A DNA stretch of 64,000 nt from JBMNIZ01 sp050951405. GTDB lineage: Bacteria; Bacillota; DULZ01. The stretch covers positions 1 through 64,000 of the forward strand of contig JBMNIZ010000001.1 in assembly GCA_050951405.1 (NCBI GenBank), read 5' to 3'. A program made the position numbers and the translations under genes. Under the pieces are notes generated by a model. The model was given only the letters and a program-made list of their open reading frames with translations, was not told the origin of the DNA and did not search any database. Of the stretch, positions 46,066 to 55,262 are shown piece by piece (within the stretch, counting starts at the first letter, position 1; every line of letters starts with the position of its first letter).

Positions 46066-46527
46066 ATGGAGAAAAAAAGGACAGCAGTGCAGGTAAAAAG
46101 AATCACAGCAGATGAGGATTTAAAGAAAGCATTTAATATCAGGAAAGAAGTATTTGTTGAGGAACAGGGCGTACTATTAGAAGATGAGTTTGATGAATTT
46201 GACAGGCTAAACGGACCATGCCAGCACATCTTGATCTATTGTAATCAGCAGCCGGTTGGTACGGGAAGGATCAGAATCCTTGACGGTTTAGGCAAACTGG
46301 AGAGGATTTGTGTTTTAAAAGCCTATCGCAAATTTGGTCTTGGCAAAGTGATTATCAATGCACTGGAAGAAATAGCAAAAGAAATGGGACTGTCTCAGGT
46401 AAAACTGCACGGGCAAACCCAGGCGGAAGGCTTTTATCAAAAACTCGGTTATCGGACTTCATCTGATGTATTTATGGAAGATGGGATCCCCCATGTTCTC
46501 ATGTTAAAAAAATTATCTGCAAAATAA
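46066..46527 (+). CDS. GNAT-family N-acetyltransferase
   Basis: 153 residues. Typical GNAT fold of the YjcF/ElaA-like group, with FNIRKEVFVEEQGV early, then the acetyl-CoA pyrophosphate loop (RKFGLGKVIINALEE) and HGQTQAEGFYQKLGY late. The substrate is unknown. Its weak ribosome site (GGAAAGGA) lies about ten bases upstream. Confidence 0.85.
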   Translation: MEKKRTAVQVKRITADEDLKKAFNIRKEVFVEEQGVLLEDEFDEFDRLNGPCQHILIYCNQQPVGTGRIRILDGLGKLERICVLKAYRKFGLGKVIINALEEIAKEMGLSQVKLHGQTQAEGFYQKLGYRTSSDVFMEDGIPHVLMLKKLSAK

Positions 46528-46631
46528 GGATGTAGGAAACCATAGCAGTTTTTTGCCGTTTCTCTTGAATCTATTGCAAAAATCTATAGAATTTATAATA
46601 ATGAAAAAAACAATCTAAACGGAGGGTTTTT

Positions 46632-47036
46632 ATGTCAATTGTATGGACTGCTGATTTGTCGGTGGGTGTTGAGCATATTGATGAGCAACACAAAACATGG
46701 TTTAAAAAGGCCAATGAACTGTTTGAAGCCGGAAAAGAGCGGAGAGCAAAAGAATACATCAGTACTATGCTTGATTTTCTAGATAATTATACAAAGCAAC
46801 ACTTTCAAGATGAAGAAGCCTATATGGAAAAAATCGGCTACCCTGGACTTGAAGCTCAAAAGAAAGCACATGCAAGCTTTATCGGTGAACTCGCCAAATT
46901 GAAAAGCGAATATGAAAAGTCAGGCGGCAATATTCTCGTAGTCATTAATGCAAATAAAATGGTAATAGACTGGCTTACCAATCACATCAGAATAATGGAC
47001 AAAAAAATAGGCGAATATGTGAAAACTTTAAAGTAA
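46632..47036 (+). CDS. Bacteriohemerythrin
   Basis: 134 residues, ATG behind GGAGGG. The conserved di-iron ligands are in VEHIDEQHKTW (HxxxE spacing of the family), KQHFQDEEAYM, AHASFIGEL and NHIRIMD. Cytoplasmic O2- or NO-binding protein; in anaerobes such proteins buffer or sense oxygen. Single-gene transcript as far as can be seen. Confidence 0.9.
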   Translation: MSIVWTADLSVGVEHIDEQHKTWFKKANELFEAGKERRAKEYISTMLDFLDNYTKQHFQDEEAYMEKIGYPGLEAQKKAHASFIGELAKLKSEYEKSGGNILVVINANKMVIDWLTNHIRIMDKKIGEYVKTLK

Positions 47037-47089
47037 AAGGAGAGATAAGAAACTAAGAATCAAACGGCGGACAGCATCCTGCCAAAAGA

Positions 47090-47335
47090 CTATTTATTTC
47101 TTTTGGTACCGCTGTATACAAAAGCTTTAGGATCCATTTTGATAAATGTCCCTTTATCGATGCCGATCGCCTTGCCACAAGAACATTTATATTTATCATT
47201 TTCTATGATTTTTTCGCTGTAAAATTGTATAATTCTGTCTTTGTGGCACCGTAAAACCTTGCCTTTGCCAATTTTATCGTATTTCCATAGTTTGTTTTTA
47301 CAGGCTGCGCATCTAATTATGAGCAAAATCATCAT
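47090..47335 (-). CDS. Small zinc-ribbon protein
   Basis: 81 residues. Two Cys-pair knuckles (CAACKNKLW and CSCGKAIG), the first preceded by a hydrophobic leader, fit a zinc ribbon of about 70 residues. Copy 2 of the 102-base repeat ends 11 bases before its start. No known family. Confidence 0.6.
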   Translation of the reverse strand: MMILLIIRCAACKNKLWKYDKIGKGKVLRCHKDRIIQFYSEKIIENDKYKCSCGKAIGIDKGTFIKMDPKAFVYSGTKRNK

Positions 47336-47345
47336 CCTTTACCAG

Positions 47346-47447
47346 CTGCCTTATCTTTAGTTTAGTAAAACTTTTCCGGCCTGGCAAGATAGACCCCTAA
47401 AGGAACAAGGATCTGCCTTCTTCAAGGCAAAACCGCCTGCCGCAGAA
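47346..47447 (+). repeat. 102-base repeat, copy 2
   Basis: See 45443-45544. It is followed by a strong hairpin GCCGGTGC-ATT-GGCACCGGC (near 47450-47470) enclosed by GCCTGCCGC/GCGGCAGGC, so this copy forms part of a larger structured segment. Confidence 0.65.
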
Positions 47448-47544
47448 AGCCGGTGCATTGGCACCGGCTAAAAATTTAAGCGGCAGGCACCAATGCTCAC
47501 TGCCTGCCGAAAGATTATGCTTGCTCCACGGTAGAAAAATATCC

Positions 47545-47571
47545 CCATGATACCGTGGGGACAAACTCTTT
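47545..47571 (-). terminator. Intrinsic terminator of the 148-residue membrane protein
   Basis: CCCCATG/CGTGGGG (7 bp, one G-T pair), followed on the minus strand by ATATTTTTC. Confidence 0.6.
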
Positions 47572-47594
47572 TTCAATCCATGGAATTTTCATTT

Positions 47595-48041
47595 CTAAAA
47601 GCGCCCGGGGAAACCTTTACCCACTAACAAGTAGTAAGAGCCGAAGATGAGCAGCACCACCACTACTCCCACTGCCAGCCAGACGATACTGGGCCCTCCC
47701 ACCTGGAAAGCGGTGATGGCTACCAGAAATGCAAAAGCCATCCTCACCACCTGCCAGATCCGTCCGGGCCTACTCCAATCAATGACCGAAGAATATACTT
47801 CAAAGTAGGCGTAGGCCAAAGTGAGAATGGCACCCACGATCATCAAAATCGATCCCAGGAAAATCGGCCTCAAAAGCCCGTCCAGAACTTCCCCCTGTCC
47901 GGCCGCCACCGTTAAAGTGGGGGTAAACTCCCCTGTAGCCGTCACTTCCACAGGAATAATAAAATACCCCCAAACGACCAACACCGCTCCCAACAGCAAC
48001 GGTATCACCCGATAGCGAAACTTTTGAAAAACTAAAGGCAT
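47595..48041 (-). CDS. Membrane protein of unknown function
   Basis: 148 residues with about four membrane helices (VIPLLLGAVLVVWGYFIIPV, a second near 60-82, and two between 95 and 145). The amino acid pattern does not match a family that I know. The ATG follows GGAAAGGGAAAT. Separate from lplA by 128 bases. Confidence 0.6.
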   Translation of the reverse strand: MPLVFQKFRYRVIPLLLGAVLVVWGYFIIPVEVTATGEFTPTLTVAAGQGEVLDGLLRPIFLGSILMIVGAILTLAYAYFEVYSSVIDWSRPGRIWQVVRMAFAFLVAITAFQVGGPSIVWLAVGVVVVLLIFGSYYLLVGKGFPGRF

Positions 48042-48169
48042 TTCCCTTTCCTCCTTCGCAAATACATCTTATGGTATTTTTATTAAGCTGCGCTATGAGA
48101 TATGCCCATCAGCTAAAAAAATCCACGGAGGAAAGGTTCAGACGAAAAACAATTATCTTTTGAACTCCC

Positions 48170-49156
48170 CTAAATAATACAGCTCAATACCTCTTCCAGG
48201 GTAATACCGGAAAAATATTTGGCATAGTCCGCCTTTTGCAAAAGTTCTTTAATTTCCTCCCTTTCATATTTGGCCTGATGCAAAAGCTCTTCCAGCTCTG
48301 CCACGTCTTTTTCCCCGAAGAAATCCCCGTAAATCTTGCAATTTTTTATATATCCCTTTTGCACTTCCAGGCGAAACTCCAGGTAGCCGCCGGCAAAACG
48401 ACCGGATTTTTTCAGGTTAAAAGCGGGAGACCGACCATAATTCCACTCCCAAGTGGAGTATTTGGTCTCCACCAGCTGATGGACTCGGGCCAGATCTTCA
48501 CCGGACAACCGGTACTCCGTCACTTGCCGGCCGCTCTGGTTAAAATGTTTCACCAGCACTTCCTTAAATTCCTCCAAAGAAACAGGACGGGGCAAATAGT
48601 CCACGATATTGGTTACCCTGCTCCTGACGGATTTAACTCCCTTGGAGACGATCTTTTCCGGCTTCACATTTAATACTTGTCCAATACGCTCCAGATCTGA
48701 ATTATATAAGAGAGTCCCATGGTGCAGAATCCTCTTCTGGTAGTAATATTGGGCGTTTCCGGAAAACTTCTTCCCATCGATGGTCAGGTCGTTGCGGCTG
48801 TTGAACTCTGCTTTCACCCCTAACGAAGCCAGGGCCTGAATAACCGGCTCCGTAAACCTTTTGAAATTTTCCATCACTTCGCCCGTATTGTCAGTGATAA
48901 AAGTGAAATTTAAATTGCCCAGATCGTGGTATACCGCACCTCCGCCGGAGAGCCTGCGGACAACATAAATACCGTGTTTTTCCACGTAAGCCTGGTCAAT
49001 TTCCTCAATGGTATTCTGGCTCTTACCCACGATCACCGCCGGGCTGTTCTGCCAAAGGATGAAATAATCCTGACCCGGATCCATTTCCTTGATCACATAC
49101 TCTTCCAAAGCCAGATTAAAATAAGGATTAGTGGATTCATTGATAATGTGAATCAT
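48170..49156 (-). CDS. lplA: Lipoate-protein ligase A
   Basis: 328 residues, full length with the C-terminal lipoate_prot_lig domain. Motifs: WQNSPAVIVGKSQNT, VVRRLSGGGAVYHDLGNLNFTF, SGNAQYYYQKRILHHGTLLYN. It attaches free lipoate, via lipoyl-AMP, to lipoyl domains such as GcvH or E2 subunits, which suggests scavenging of exogenous lipoate. No lipoyl carrier protein gene is adjacent. Confidence 0.92.
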   Translation of the reverse strand: MIHIINESTNPYFNLALEEYVIKEMDPGQDYFILWQNSPAVIVGKSQNTIEEIDQAYVEKHGIYVVRRLSGGGAVYHDLGNLNFTFITDNTGEVMENFKRFTEPVIQALASLGVKAEFNSRNDLTIDGKKFSGNAQYYYQKRILHHGTLLYNSDLERIGQVLNVKPEKIVSKGVKSVRSRVTNIVDYLPRPVSLEEFKEVLVKHFNQSGRQVTEYRLSGEDLARVHQLVETKYSTWEWNYGRSPAFNLKKSGRFAGGYLEFRLEVQKGYIKNCKIYGDFFGEKDVAELEELLHQAKYEREEIKELLQKADYAKYFSGITLEEVLSCII

Positions 49157-49202
49157 GCCTGATCACTCCCACCGAAAACATTGGTAAAACCGACTTATTT
49201 TT

Positions 49203-50711
49203 TTACTCCTCATGGAGGAGAATCTCCTCGATCTGGGCCCGGAGATCCTTCCGGGCGCAAACCCGGCGGTGCAGCACCGGCCGTTTTTCCAATCCTTTCA
49301 AACCGGGATGCACAGGTAAACCCGTCACCCTGGCCAGCTCATCCAGAACCTGAAACTCCGTCCGGCCTTCCACCCCTTTCTCCCCTTGCAGGGCCTGCAT
49401 CACGCTGGCGTTGAACTTGAAAGGGCTGGCGGTAGCGGCCAGCACAGTAGGGGTTTCGTCTCCCGTCCGGTCCCGGTAGTCCTGGTAAACCTTCTTCCCC
49501 ACCGCCGTATGGGGATCCAAGACGTATCCGGCAGCCCGGAAAGTCTCTCTGATGGTAGTCAGGGTCTCCTCCTCCGTGGCATAACCGACTCCCATGATCC
49601 GGTCCATGGATGCTTTGGTAGCCTCATCCACAGTAAAACTGCCGTGGAGAGATAAGTTTTCCATCCAGTGTCTGATTTTTTCCGCATCGTGACCGGTGAT
49701 TTCAAACAAAAACCTTTCCAAATTGCTGGAAATGAGAATGTCCATGGAAGGGCTGTTGGTGCGTTTGAAAGGGCGGTTCCGGTTATAAATGCCCGTCTGG
49801 AAGAAATCCGTCAACACTTTGTTCTCATTGGATGCGCAGATAAAACGGTGCACCGGCAGCCCCATCCTGGCCGCATACCAGCCAGCCAGGATATTGCCGA
49901 AATTGCCCGTGGGCACCACGATATTCACCTTGGATCCGTCCTTGATTGCCCCTCTTTTTACCATTTCCCCATAAGCGGCAAAATAATAGACGATCTGAGG
50001 AACCAGGCGCCCCCAGTTGATGGAGTTGGCAGAAGAAAGCTGGTAACCGGCCTTTGCCAACTTGCTCTTAAAAACCTCATCGGCAAATATTTCTTTTACC
50101 GCGCTCTGGCAATCGTCAAAATTTCCCTGGACTGCCACCACATGGGTATTCCTCCCGCAGGTGGTGGTCATCTGCAGCTCCTGGACTTTGCTAACTCCCT
50201 GGCGAGGGTAAAAAACAATGATTTGCATTCCCGGCACATCTTTAAAACCTTCCAGGGCAGCCTTTCCCGTATCGCCGGATGTGGCCACCAGGATCACAGT
50301 CTCCCGCTCTTCGCCTCCTTTCTTTACCGCCAGAGAAAGGAGACGGGGCATGATCTGCAGGGCCAAATCTTTAAAAGCGGCTGTGGGACCGTACCACAGT
50401 TCCAAAATATAAAGATCATCTGCAAGCTTTTCCAAGGGTGTGATCTCCGGATGCCCGAAGTTATTTCCATTGTAAGCCTGATCCACACAATCTTTGATTT
50501 CTTCCGGCGAATAATCATCCAAATACAGGGCCAACAAGTGTGCGGCTTTTTCCTGATAGGACAGCCGGGGGAAAAGTTTCATCCATGAATCCGGCAGGAC
50601 TGGAATCCTCTCCGGTACAAAGAGCCCTCCCTTTGGCACCATGCCCAACCTGATGGCCGAAGAGGCCGACACGTCTTTAAAATTATCCCTGGTGCTGATG
50701 TACATCATCAT
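49203..50711 (-). CDS. thrC: Threonine synthase
   Basis: About 502 residues from ATG 50711 (MMMYISTRDN), chosen for AAAGGAGAGGT just upstream; the frame is open to 50888 without similarity. PLP-binding Lys in PTAAFKDLALQ, then NFGNILAGWYAARMG and the Ser/Thr phosphate-binding segment TSGDTGKAA. It makes threonine from O-phosphohomoserine. The CBS gene ends 16 bases before it starts and is probably co-transcribed. Confidence 0.93.
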   Translation of the reverse strand: MMMYISTRDNFKDVSASSAIRLGMVPKGGLFVPERIPVLPDSWMKLFPRLSYQEKAAHLLALYLDDYSPEEIKDCVDQAYNGNNFGHPEITPLEKLADDLYILELWYGPTAAFKDLALQIMPRLLSLAVKKGGEERETVILVATSGDTGKAALEGFKDVPGMQIIVFYPRQGVSKVQELQMTTTCGRNTHVVAVQGNFDDCQSAVKEIFADEVFKSKLAKAGYQLSSANSINWGRLVPQIVYYFAAYGEMVKRGAIKDGSKVNIVVPTGNFGNILAGWYAARMGLPVHRFICASNENKVLTDFFQTGIYNRNRPFKRTNSPSMDILISSNLERFLFEITGHDAEKIRHWMENLSLHGSFTVDEATKASMDRIMGVGYATEEETLTTIRETFRAAGYVLDPHTAVGKKVYQDYRDRTGDETPTVLAATASPFKFNASVMQALQGEKGVEGRTEFQVLDELARVTGLPVHPGLKGLEKRPVLHRRVCARKDLRAQIEEILLHEE

Positions 50712-50727
50712 ACCTCTCTCCTTTCTC

Positions 50728-51219
50728 TCAGCCCGCCAGTGGTAGCGAGCGTTTCCGTTTCTGAACAGAACAGGCGCTCCATAGGTACTCCATTGTTTCT
50801 TCTCCTCTTGAAAAGAGAGCAAGCTTGGCACAATACTCGATAATTTCCCTCCGGCGCACAATCCCGATAAAAATGCCCTGGTCGTCAACCACCGGAACGA
50901 AGTTCTGCTCGATGGCCCTTTCGATCAGGTCATCCATGGTGGCATCAATCCTCACCGGATGGTTCTTCATCCGCCTTGGCACCTCAGTCAATGATACCCG
51001 GCTCAGATTATCAAAAGTTAACCCTGGAGTGTTTTTGATCTTCCAAAGCAGATCGCCCTCAGTTAATGTCCCCACATATTTTCCTTGATCATCTATAAGC
51101 GGAACGGCCGTATAGCGATGATATTCCATTTTTTCCAAGGCCTGGCGCATGGTGGCATCGTGTAATAAGTAAATCACGTCCTGCTTTGGAATTACAAAAA
51201 ATGAAACATTAGCAATCAC
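50728..51219 (-). CDS. CBS-domain protein
   Basis: About 163 residues from GTG 51219 behind AAAGGAG. A pair of CBS motifs (TMRQALEKMEYHRYTAVPLID ... GTLTEGDLLWKI and DATMDDLIERAIEQNFVPVV ... GIVRRREII), which bind adenosyl nucleotides. No attached catalytic domain, so it may regulate a partner allosterically; co-transcribed with thrC. Confidence 0.85.
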   Translation of the reverse strand: MIANVSFFVIPKQDVIYLLHDATMRQALEKMEYHRYTAVPLIDDQGKYVGTLTEGDLLWKIKNTPGLTFDNLSRVSLTEVPRRMKNHPVRIDATMDDLIERAIEQNFVPVVDDQGIFIGIVRRREIIEYCAKLALFSRGEETMEYLWSACSVQKRKRSLPLAG

Positions 51220-51350
51220 TGGCCTTACTCCTTTCCCAATACCATGAAATCTTTCCGGGGGCAATCGCCCAGCCAGCGGCATATAATATCACAACTCTCC
51301 CCGGCGTAAAAAGCATCTACCGGGAAAAGCAATCAGAAGGAGGGCTAATA

Positions 51351-51440
51351 ATGATGGGAAATGCAACCTTTTGGCTGATCGGCCTGACCCTTTTGATCGG
51401 CAGCGTGGCTTTCTACGCCTTAAACAACTGGTCTCGTTAG
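51351..51440 (+). CDS. 29-residue single-span membrane peptide
   Basis: MMGNATFWLIGLTLLIGSVA then FYALNNWSR and TAG, with a near-ideal AGAAGGAGGG nine bases upstream. One transmembrane helix with a polar end. Very small peptides of this kind are commonly subunits of larger membrane complexes, but the partner is not identifiable here. Too short for homology, so only the ribosome site and the hydrophobic pattern support it. Confidence 0.5.
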   Translation: MMGNATFWLIGLTLLIGSVAFYALNNWSR

Positions 51441-51700
51441 ATAACAGCTAAAGCCAGCTGTTTTAACTTCCCCCTTGGCAGAAAGCCTCAAGCCCAGGTG
51501 CAGAAAAACAAAAGCCCAGGCTTCGGGCCTTAATGACGAAAGATTAAAAATCCTTTCAACCAGAATATAATATACCAGCATTTTGCCTAAAGCTCAAACC
51601 TTTTCCCACCTTTTCCTATCCCAAAAAATCCCCTGAAAAAGAAAAAACCGGCATTGTTTCTTGCGGAATTCTTACAACACCGGGAAGATCCCCAGAACCA
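51441..51700. other. Intergenic region
   Basis: A GC-rich imperfect hairpin near 51510-51530 followed on the minus strand by TTTTGTTTTT could end a leftward transcript; otherwise nothing seen. Confidence 0.3.
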
Positions 51701-51780
51701 TTGACAGCGACTTGTTTTAGTGCTATGCTTGTAGTACTAGGGCATTTCGCTGCCAACGCGAAATGCCCAAATTTCATTTT
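51701..51780 (+). promoter_or_regulatory. Promoter and leader hairpin of the GreA-like gene
   Basis: TTGACA (51701-51706), 17 bases, TATGCT (51724). The leader contains GGGCATTTCGC/GCGAAATGCCC (11-bp stem, loop TGCCAAC, 51740-51768) followed by a T-rich tract, which could act as an attenuator. Confidence 0.6.
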
Positions 51781-51822
51781 TTACCTTAAATTACATTTAA
51801 TGGTGGAAAGGAGAAGACCCCC

Positions 51823-52274
51823 ATGGCCGGTAAAGTAATGTTGTCCCAAACTACTTACGATAGACTCGTCCAACAGGTCCATGAACTGGAGGAACGGAAA
51901 AACCAGCTTCTGGAGGAATATTTTCCCGAGGCCTTCAGTGAACGAGCCCAGCTGAAGGCTCTCTTCGACGATTATATCGGGCACTTACAATCCCTGATCA
52001 AAAACAGCCGGATCACCTCTCGAGACCGCTGACCAGCCGCCTTTTGTCCTGGTGGGCAGCGAAGTGGAAGTGATCGACCTGGCGGACGATCGCCTGGAGA
52101 GTTTTGTCATCGTGGCCCCTTTTCAGGATACAATTGAAGGCAATATGGCCTCCTTTTTATCCCCCATCGGCAAGAGCACTACTCCTGAAAAAAGTGGGCG
52201 ATACAGTCACTGTTCACGCCCCCGGTGGAACTTTTCAGTATAAAATCAACTCCATTAAATTCGCTTTTAGATAA
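51823..52274 (+). pseudogene. GreA-like transcript cleavage factor, frameshifted
   Basis: Begins MAGKVMLSQTTYDRLVQQVH with a coiled-coil, as in GreA/GreB and Rnk-like factors, then the globular domain VGSEVEVIDLADDRLESFVI, EGNMASFLSPIG, GDTVTVHAPGGTFQY and IKFAFR to a TAA at 52274. The chain is joined only by shifting frame near 52030 and near 52175, where one added or lost base is needed. ATG 51823 has AAAGGAG upstream. GreA restarts backtracked RNA polymerase. Whether this copy is dead or misread is not determinable. Confidence 0.7.
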
Positions 52275-52796
52275 TACCGGCAGTTACAAGTGCCTAAACC
52301 TTTTGTCATTTCTCGGCCAGACAAAAAAGAGCGCGCAACAGTCTACCTTGGACCGGTATCAGTACCTTCATACCCGGCCATGATCGGGAGACCATGACCG
52401 AGCATTTCAACACCGATAGCGATCGGCCGTTCGACCAGGCAGGATACCTGTATGACTACCTGGGATCTCTCGACCCCAGGTAATCATTAGTCTCCCAAGG
52501 ATGACCTGCGGCACCCTGCATGATCTTCGCTCGACCCCAGGCAACAGGTTGGGATCCCGCTATAATCAAAAACAGACTCAACTTCGACTATAGCAGAACC
52601 TTTCCCCGCCACCTGGAATCTTCCCTCCGGCTGCCTGCAAGCCTGCAAGACCTGCATGACAACCTTTGGCCGACCCAGATACACCCCCGCAAGGAGCGCA
52701 TCTGGATCTGGGCTCAACTGTTACGCACCCTTCGTTGATTAGGATTGCCAAGGAAATGGCTGATTATTCTGGGAATTAAAACCAACCAGGCAGGAG
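52275..52796 (+). other. Degenerate coding-like sequence, not identified
   Basis: Several short open stretches are visible (for example VPKPFVISRPDKKERATVYL from 52289, and DPAIIKNRLNFDYSRTFP near 52553) with stops between them, and CTCGACCCCAGG occurs twice (52457 and 52531). It looks like a broken gene, but I recognise no family and cannot set boundaries. Confidence 0.3.
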
Positions 52797-55111
52797 TTAT
52801 TCCGCCCGGAGAAGCCGCATCCCATTGGCGATAACTGCCAGGGAAGCCCCTGTATCCGCCCCAATGGCAATCCAGAGGGTCAGGATGCCCGGAAAAACCA
52901 ATGCCACTGCTGCCAGTTTCACTGCCAGGGCGAAGAATAATGTTTTGTTTAATAATGGCAAGGGCTTTCTGGCTGAGGCCGATGGCAAAGGGGATTTTCT
53001 CCAAATCGTCGGACATCAGGGCGATATCCGACGTCTCCAAAGCGGTGTCCGTCCCGGCCCCTCCCATGGCAATACCAATGCCCGCCGCGGCCAGAGCCGG
53101 AGCATCGTTGATGCCGTCGCCAACCATGGCCACCGGTCCGCAGTTCCTTTTCGTAGCTCCTGACCGCCGCCACCTTATTCTCCGGCAGCAGTTCCCCTTG
53201 GAATTCGTCCAGTTCTATTTGCTCCGCCACCGCCCGGGCCGTTCTTCGGTTGTCCCCGGTGAGCATCACCGTCCGGATGCCGCTGGGCCTTTCAGCCTTC
53301 TGCACCGCCCGAGAGGCTTTCTTCCCGGACCGTATCGGCCGCGGCAATGATCCCCTCAATCTTCTCCCGGGTCCCCAGGAGAGATCACGGTCTTCCCTTC
53401 GTCCTGAAAAGCATCCACCAGTCTGCCGGTATAGCCGGTCACGTCCCAGCCCAAATCCTCCCGGAAAAAATCGGAGGGCTTCCCGCATGAAGTACTCCTG
53501 CCCTTTGAAGGTGGCCCGGGCCCCCTTGCCCGGCACGGCAAGAAACGTCTCCACCGGCTCCGCGTTCCAGGCCTGCCGCCTCGGCCCGGGCCAAAATGGC
53601 ACTGGGCCAGAGGGTGTTCCGATCTCTGCTCGATGGCTGCCGCCAGGGCCAGGAGCTCTTCCTCCTCTCTCCCCGCCAGACCGGAACAATGTCCGTCACT
53701 TCCGGACTGCCCCCTGGTCAGGGTCCCGGTCTTATCAAACGCCACCACCTTGATCCGGCCCGCCTGTTCCAGATAGGCGCCTCCTTTAATCAGCACCCCA
53801 TTGCCGGCCGCGTTGCCAATGGCGGCCACAATGGAAACCGGGGTGGAAATGACCAGAGCGCAGGGACAGGAAACCACCAGCAGGGTTAAGGCCCGGTAGA
53901 ACCAAGGTGGAAAAAGAGGCCTTTGCAATACCACCGGCGGCACCACCGCGATCAACACCGGCCAAGGCCAATCACCACCGGGGTATAGTAGGCGGCAAAC
54001 ACGTCAACAAACCTCTGGGAGGGCGCTTTCTGGCCTCTGGGCCTCCTCCACCATCTCGATGATCCTGGCCAGGGTGGTATCATGCTGGAGAGCCGGGTGA
54101 CGGAAACTTCCAGAACCCCGTTCTCGTTCAGGGTACCGGCGAAGACCTCATCCCCGGCGCCCTTAAAGACCGGGATGGATTCGCCCGTAATGGCCGCCTG
54201 GTTGACGGCGGAACTCCCCAGGACCACCACCCCGTCCACCGGGATCCTGGCTCCCGGCCGGACAATCACAGTATCCCCCAGCATGAACTTCCTCCACCGG
54301 AACTTCCCTATATCTCCTCCGTTTTTCCTGACCAGGGCCACTTGAGGGTGCTAATTCGGTCAATCTTCTAATGGATCTCCTGGTCCTTTCCATCGTGTAG
54401 GCTTCCAAGTGTATTTCCCAGGGAAAACAAGGAAAACCACCGCCACTGCCTCCTCCCATTCTCCGATGGCTATCGCTCCCCCCACGGCGATGGTCATCAA
54501 GCACGTTCATGTCAAAAGAGAGCCCGTCCCTGAGGGAGTAAATGCCCGCCCGCACCGTGTAATATCCCCCCACCAGGATGGCACCCTAGATAAAGAGGGA
54601 TCACCGCCTGGGTCCAAGCCTAGCCAGAGACGCCGAAGAATCCCAGCAGGGCAAGGATGCCCGATACTCCCGGTGAGAAAGGCCCTTCTGTTCTGCAAGA
54701 AGAAAGGGCCGGGGCTCTGCTGCCCGGTCTGCCCGGGCCCGAAATGCTTCATAACCCGCTTCCCTCACAGCCCGGATAACCCTCTCCACAGCAATGGTGC
54801 CGCTTCAGGTATAGCTTGGCCGCACCGAAATTCACCGTCACCTCCTGCACGCCCGGCAAGGCAGGCCAGCTTTTTTTCCAGCTTTCTCGCACAATCCGCA
54901 CAGTCCAGGCCGGAAAGCTCCAAGACCATTCTTTCTCCGTGACCCGATCAGCTGTTCCTACCGCTTAAACTGACCTGATCGCGAAATCATCCGACGAACA
55001 GGCCCATTCCTGCATGCCTGCCGGCGGGGAATTTTCTTCCCTCCCGGGCATGACTGGCACCGATCGGGCTTCCTCTCTCCAGCCACAGCAGCAACCGATG
55101 TCTTTCTCCAT
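52797..55111 (-). pseudogene. cadA: Cd/Zn-type P1B ATPase, with many frameshifts
   Basis: Pieces of a complete heavy-metal transporting ATPase: HMA domain with GLDCADCARKLE, the actuator TGESIPVFKGAGDEV, the CPC ion motif (SCPCALVISTPVS), phosphorylation site DKTGTLTRG, and GDGINDAPALAAAGIGIAMG; its C-terminus is at 52797. The coding register changes at least six times, so no piece is longer than about 140 residues of the real protein. The start may be ATG 55111 (MEKDIGCCCGW) behind AGGAGAGGT, giving a Cys-rich leader, or ATG 54929. In working form it would export Cd, Zn or similar. The indel density is so high that sequence error is as likely as decay. Confidence 0.75.
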
Positions 55112-55132
55112 CCCCCAGCACCTCTCCTGCAC

Positions 55133-55152
55133 ATATGAATAGTTGTTCATAC
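55133..55152. promoter_or_regulatory. SmtB/CadC-type operator upstream of the P-type ATPase
   Basis: ATATGAATAGTTGTTCATAC, an imperfect dyad (ATGAA/TTCAT) of the kind bound by ArsR/SmtB metalloregulators, about 20 bases upstream of the ATG at 55111. The regulator is not encoded in the vicinity. Confidence 0.6.
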
Positions 55153-55262
55153 GTTGTTTTAATTGTATTGTACGTGTTCTTTAGATCTCCCCGTCAATGA
55201 ACTTTCTTCTTTCTAAAACAGAGGTATTTGTAGTATTCTTTTGTCAAAGAAGGTGACAATTT

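Noticed and set aside
48926..49162. Open frame on the plus strand within lplA
   Set aside because: Antisense shadow of a conserved, complete gene.
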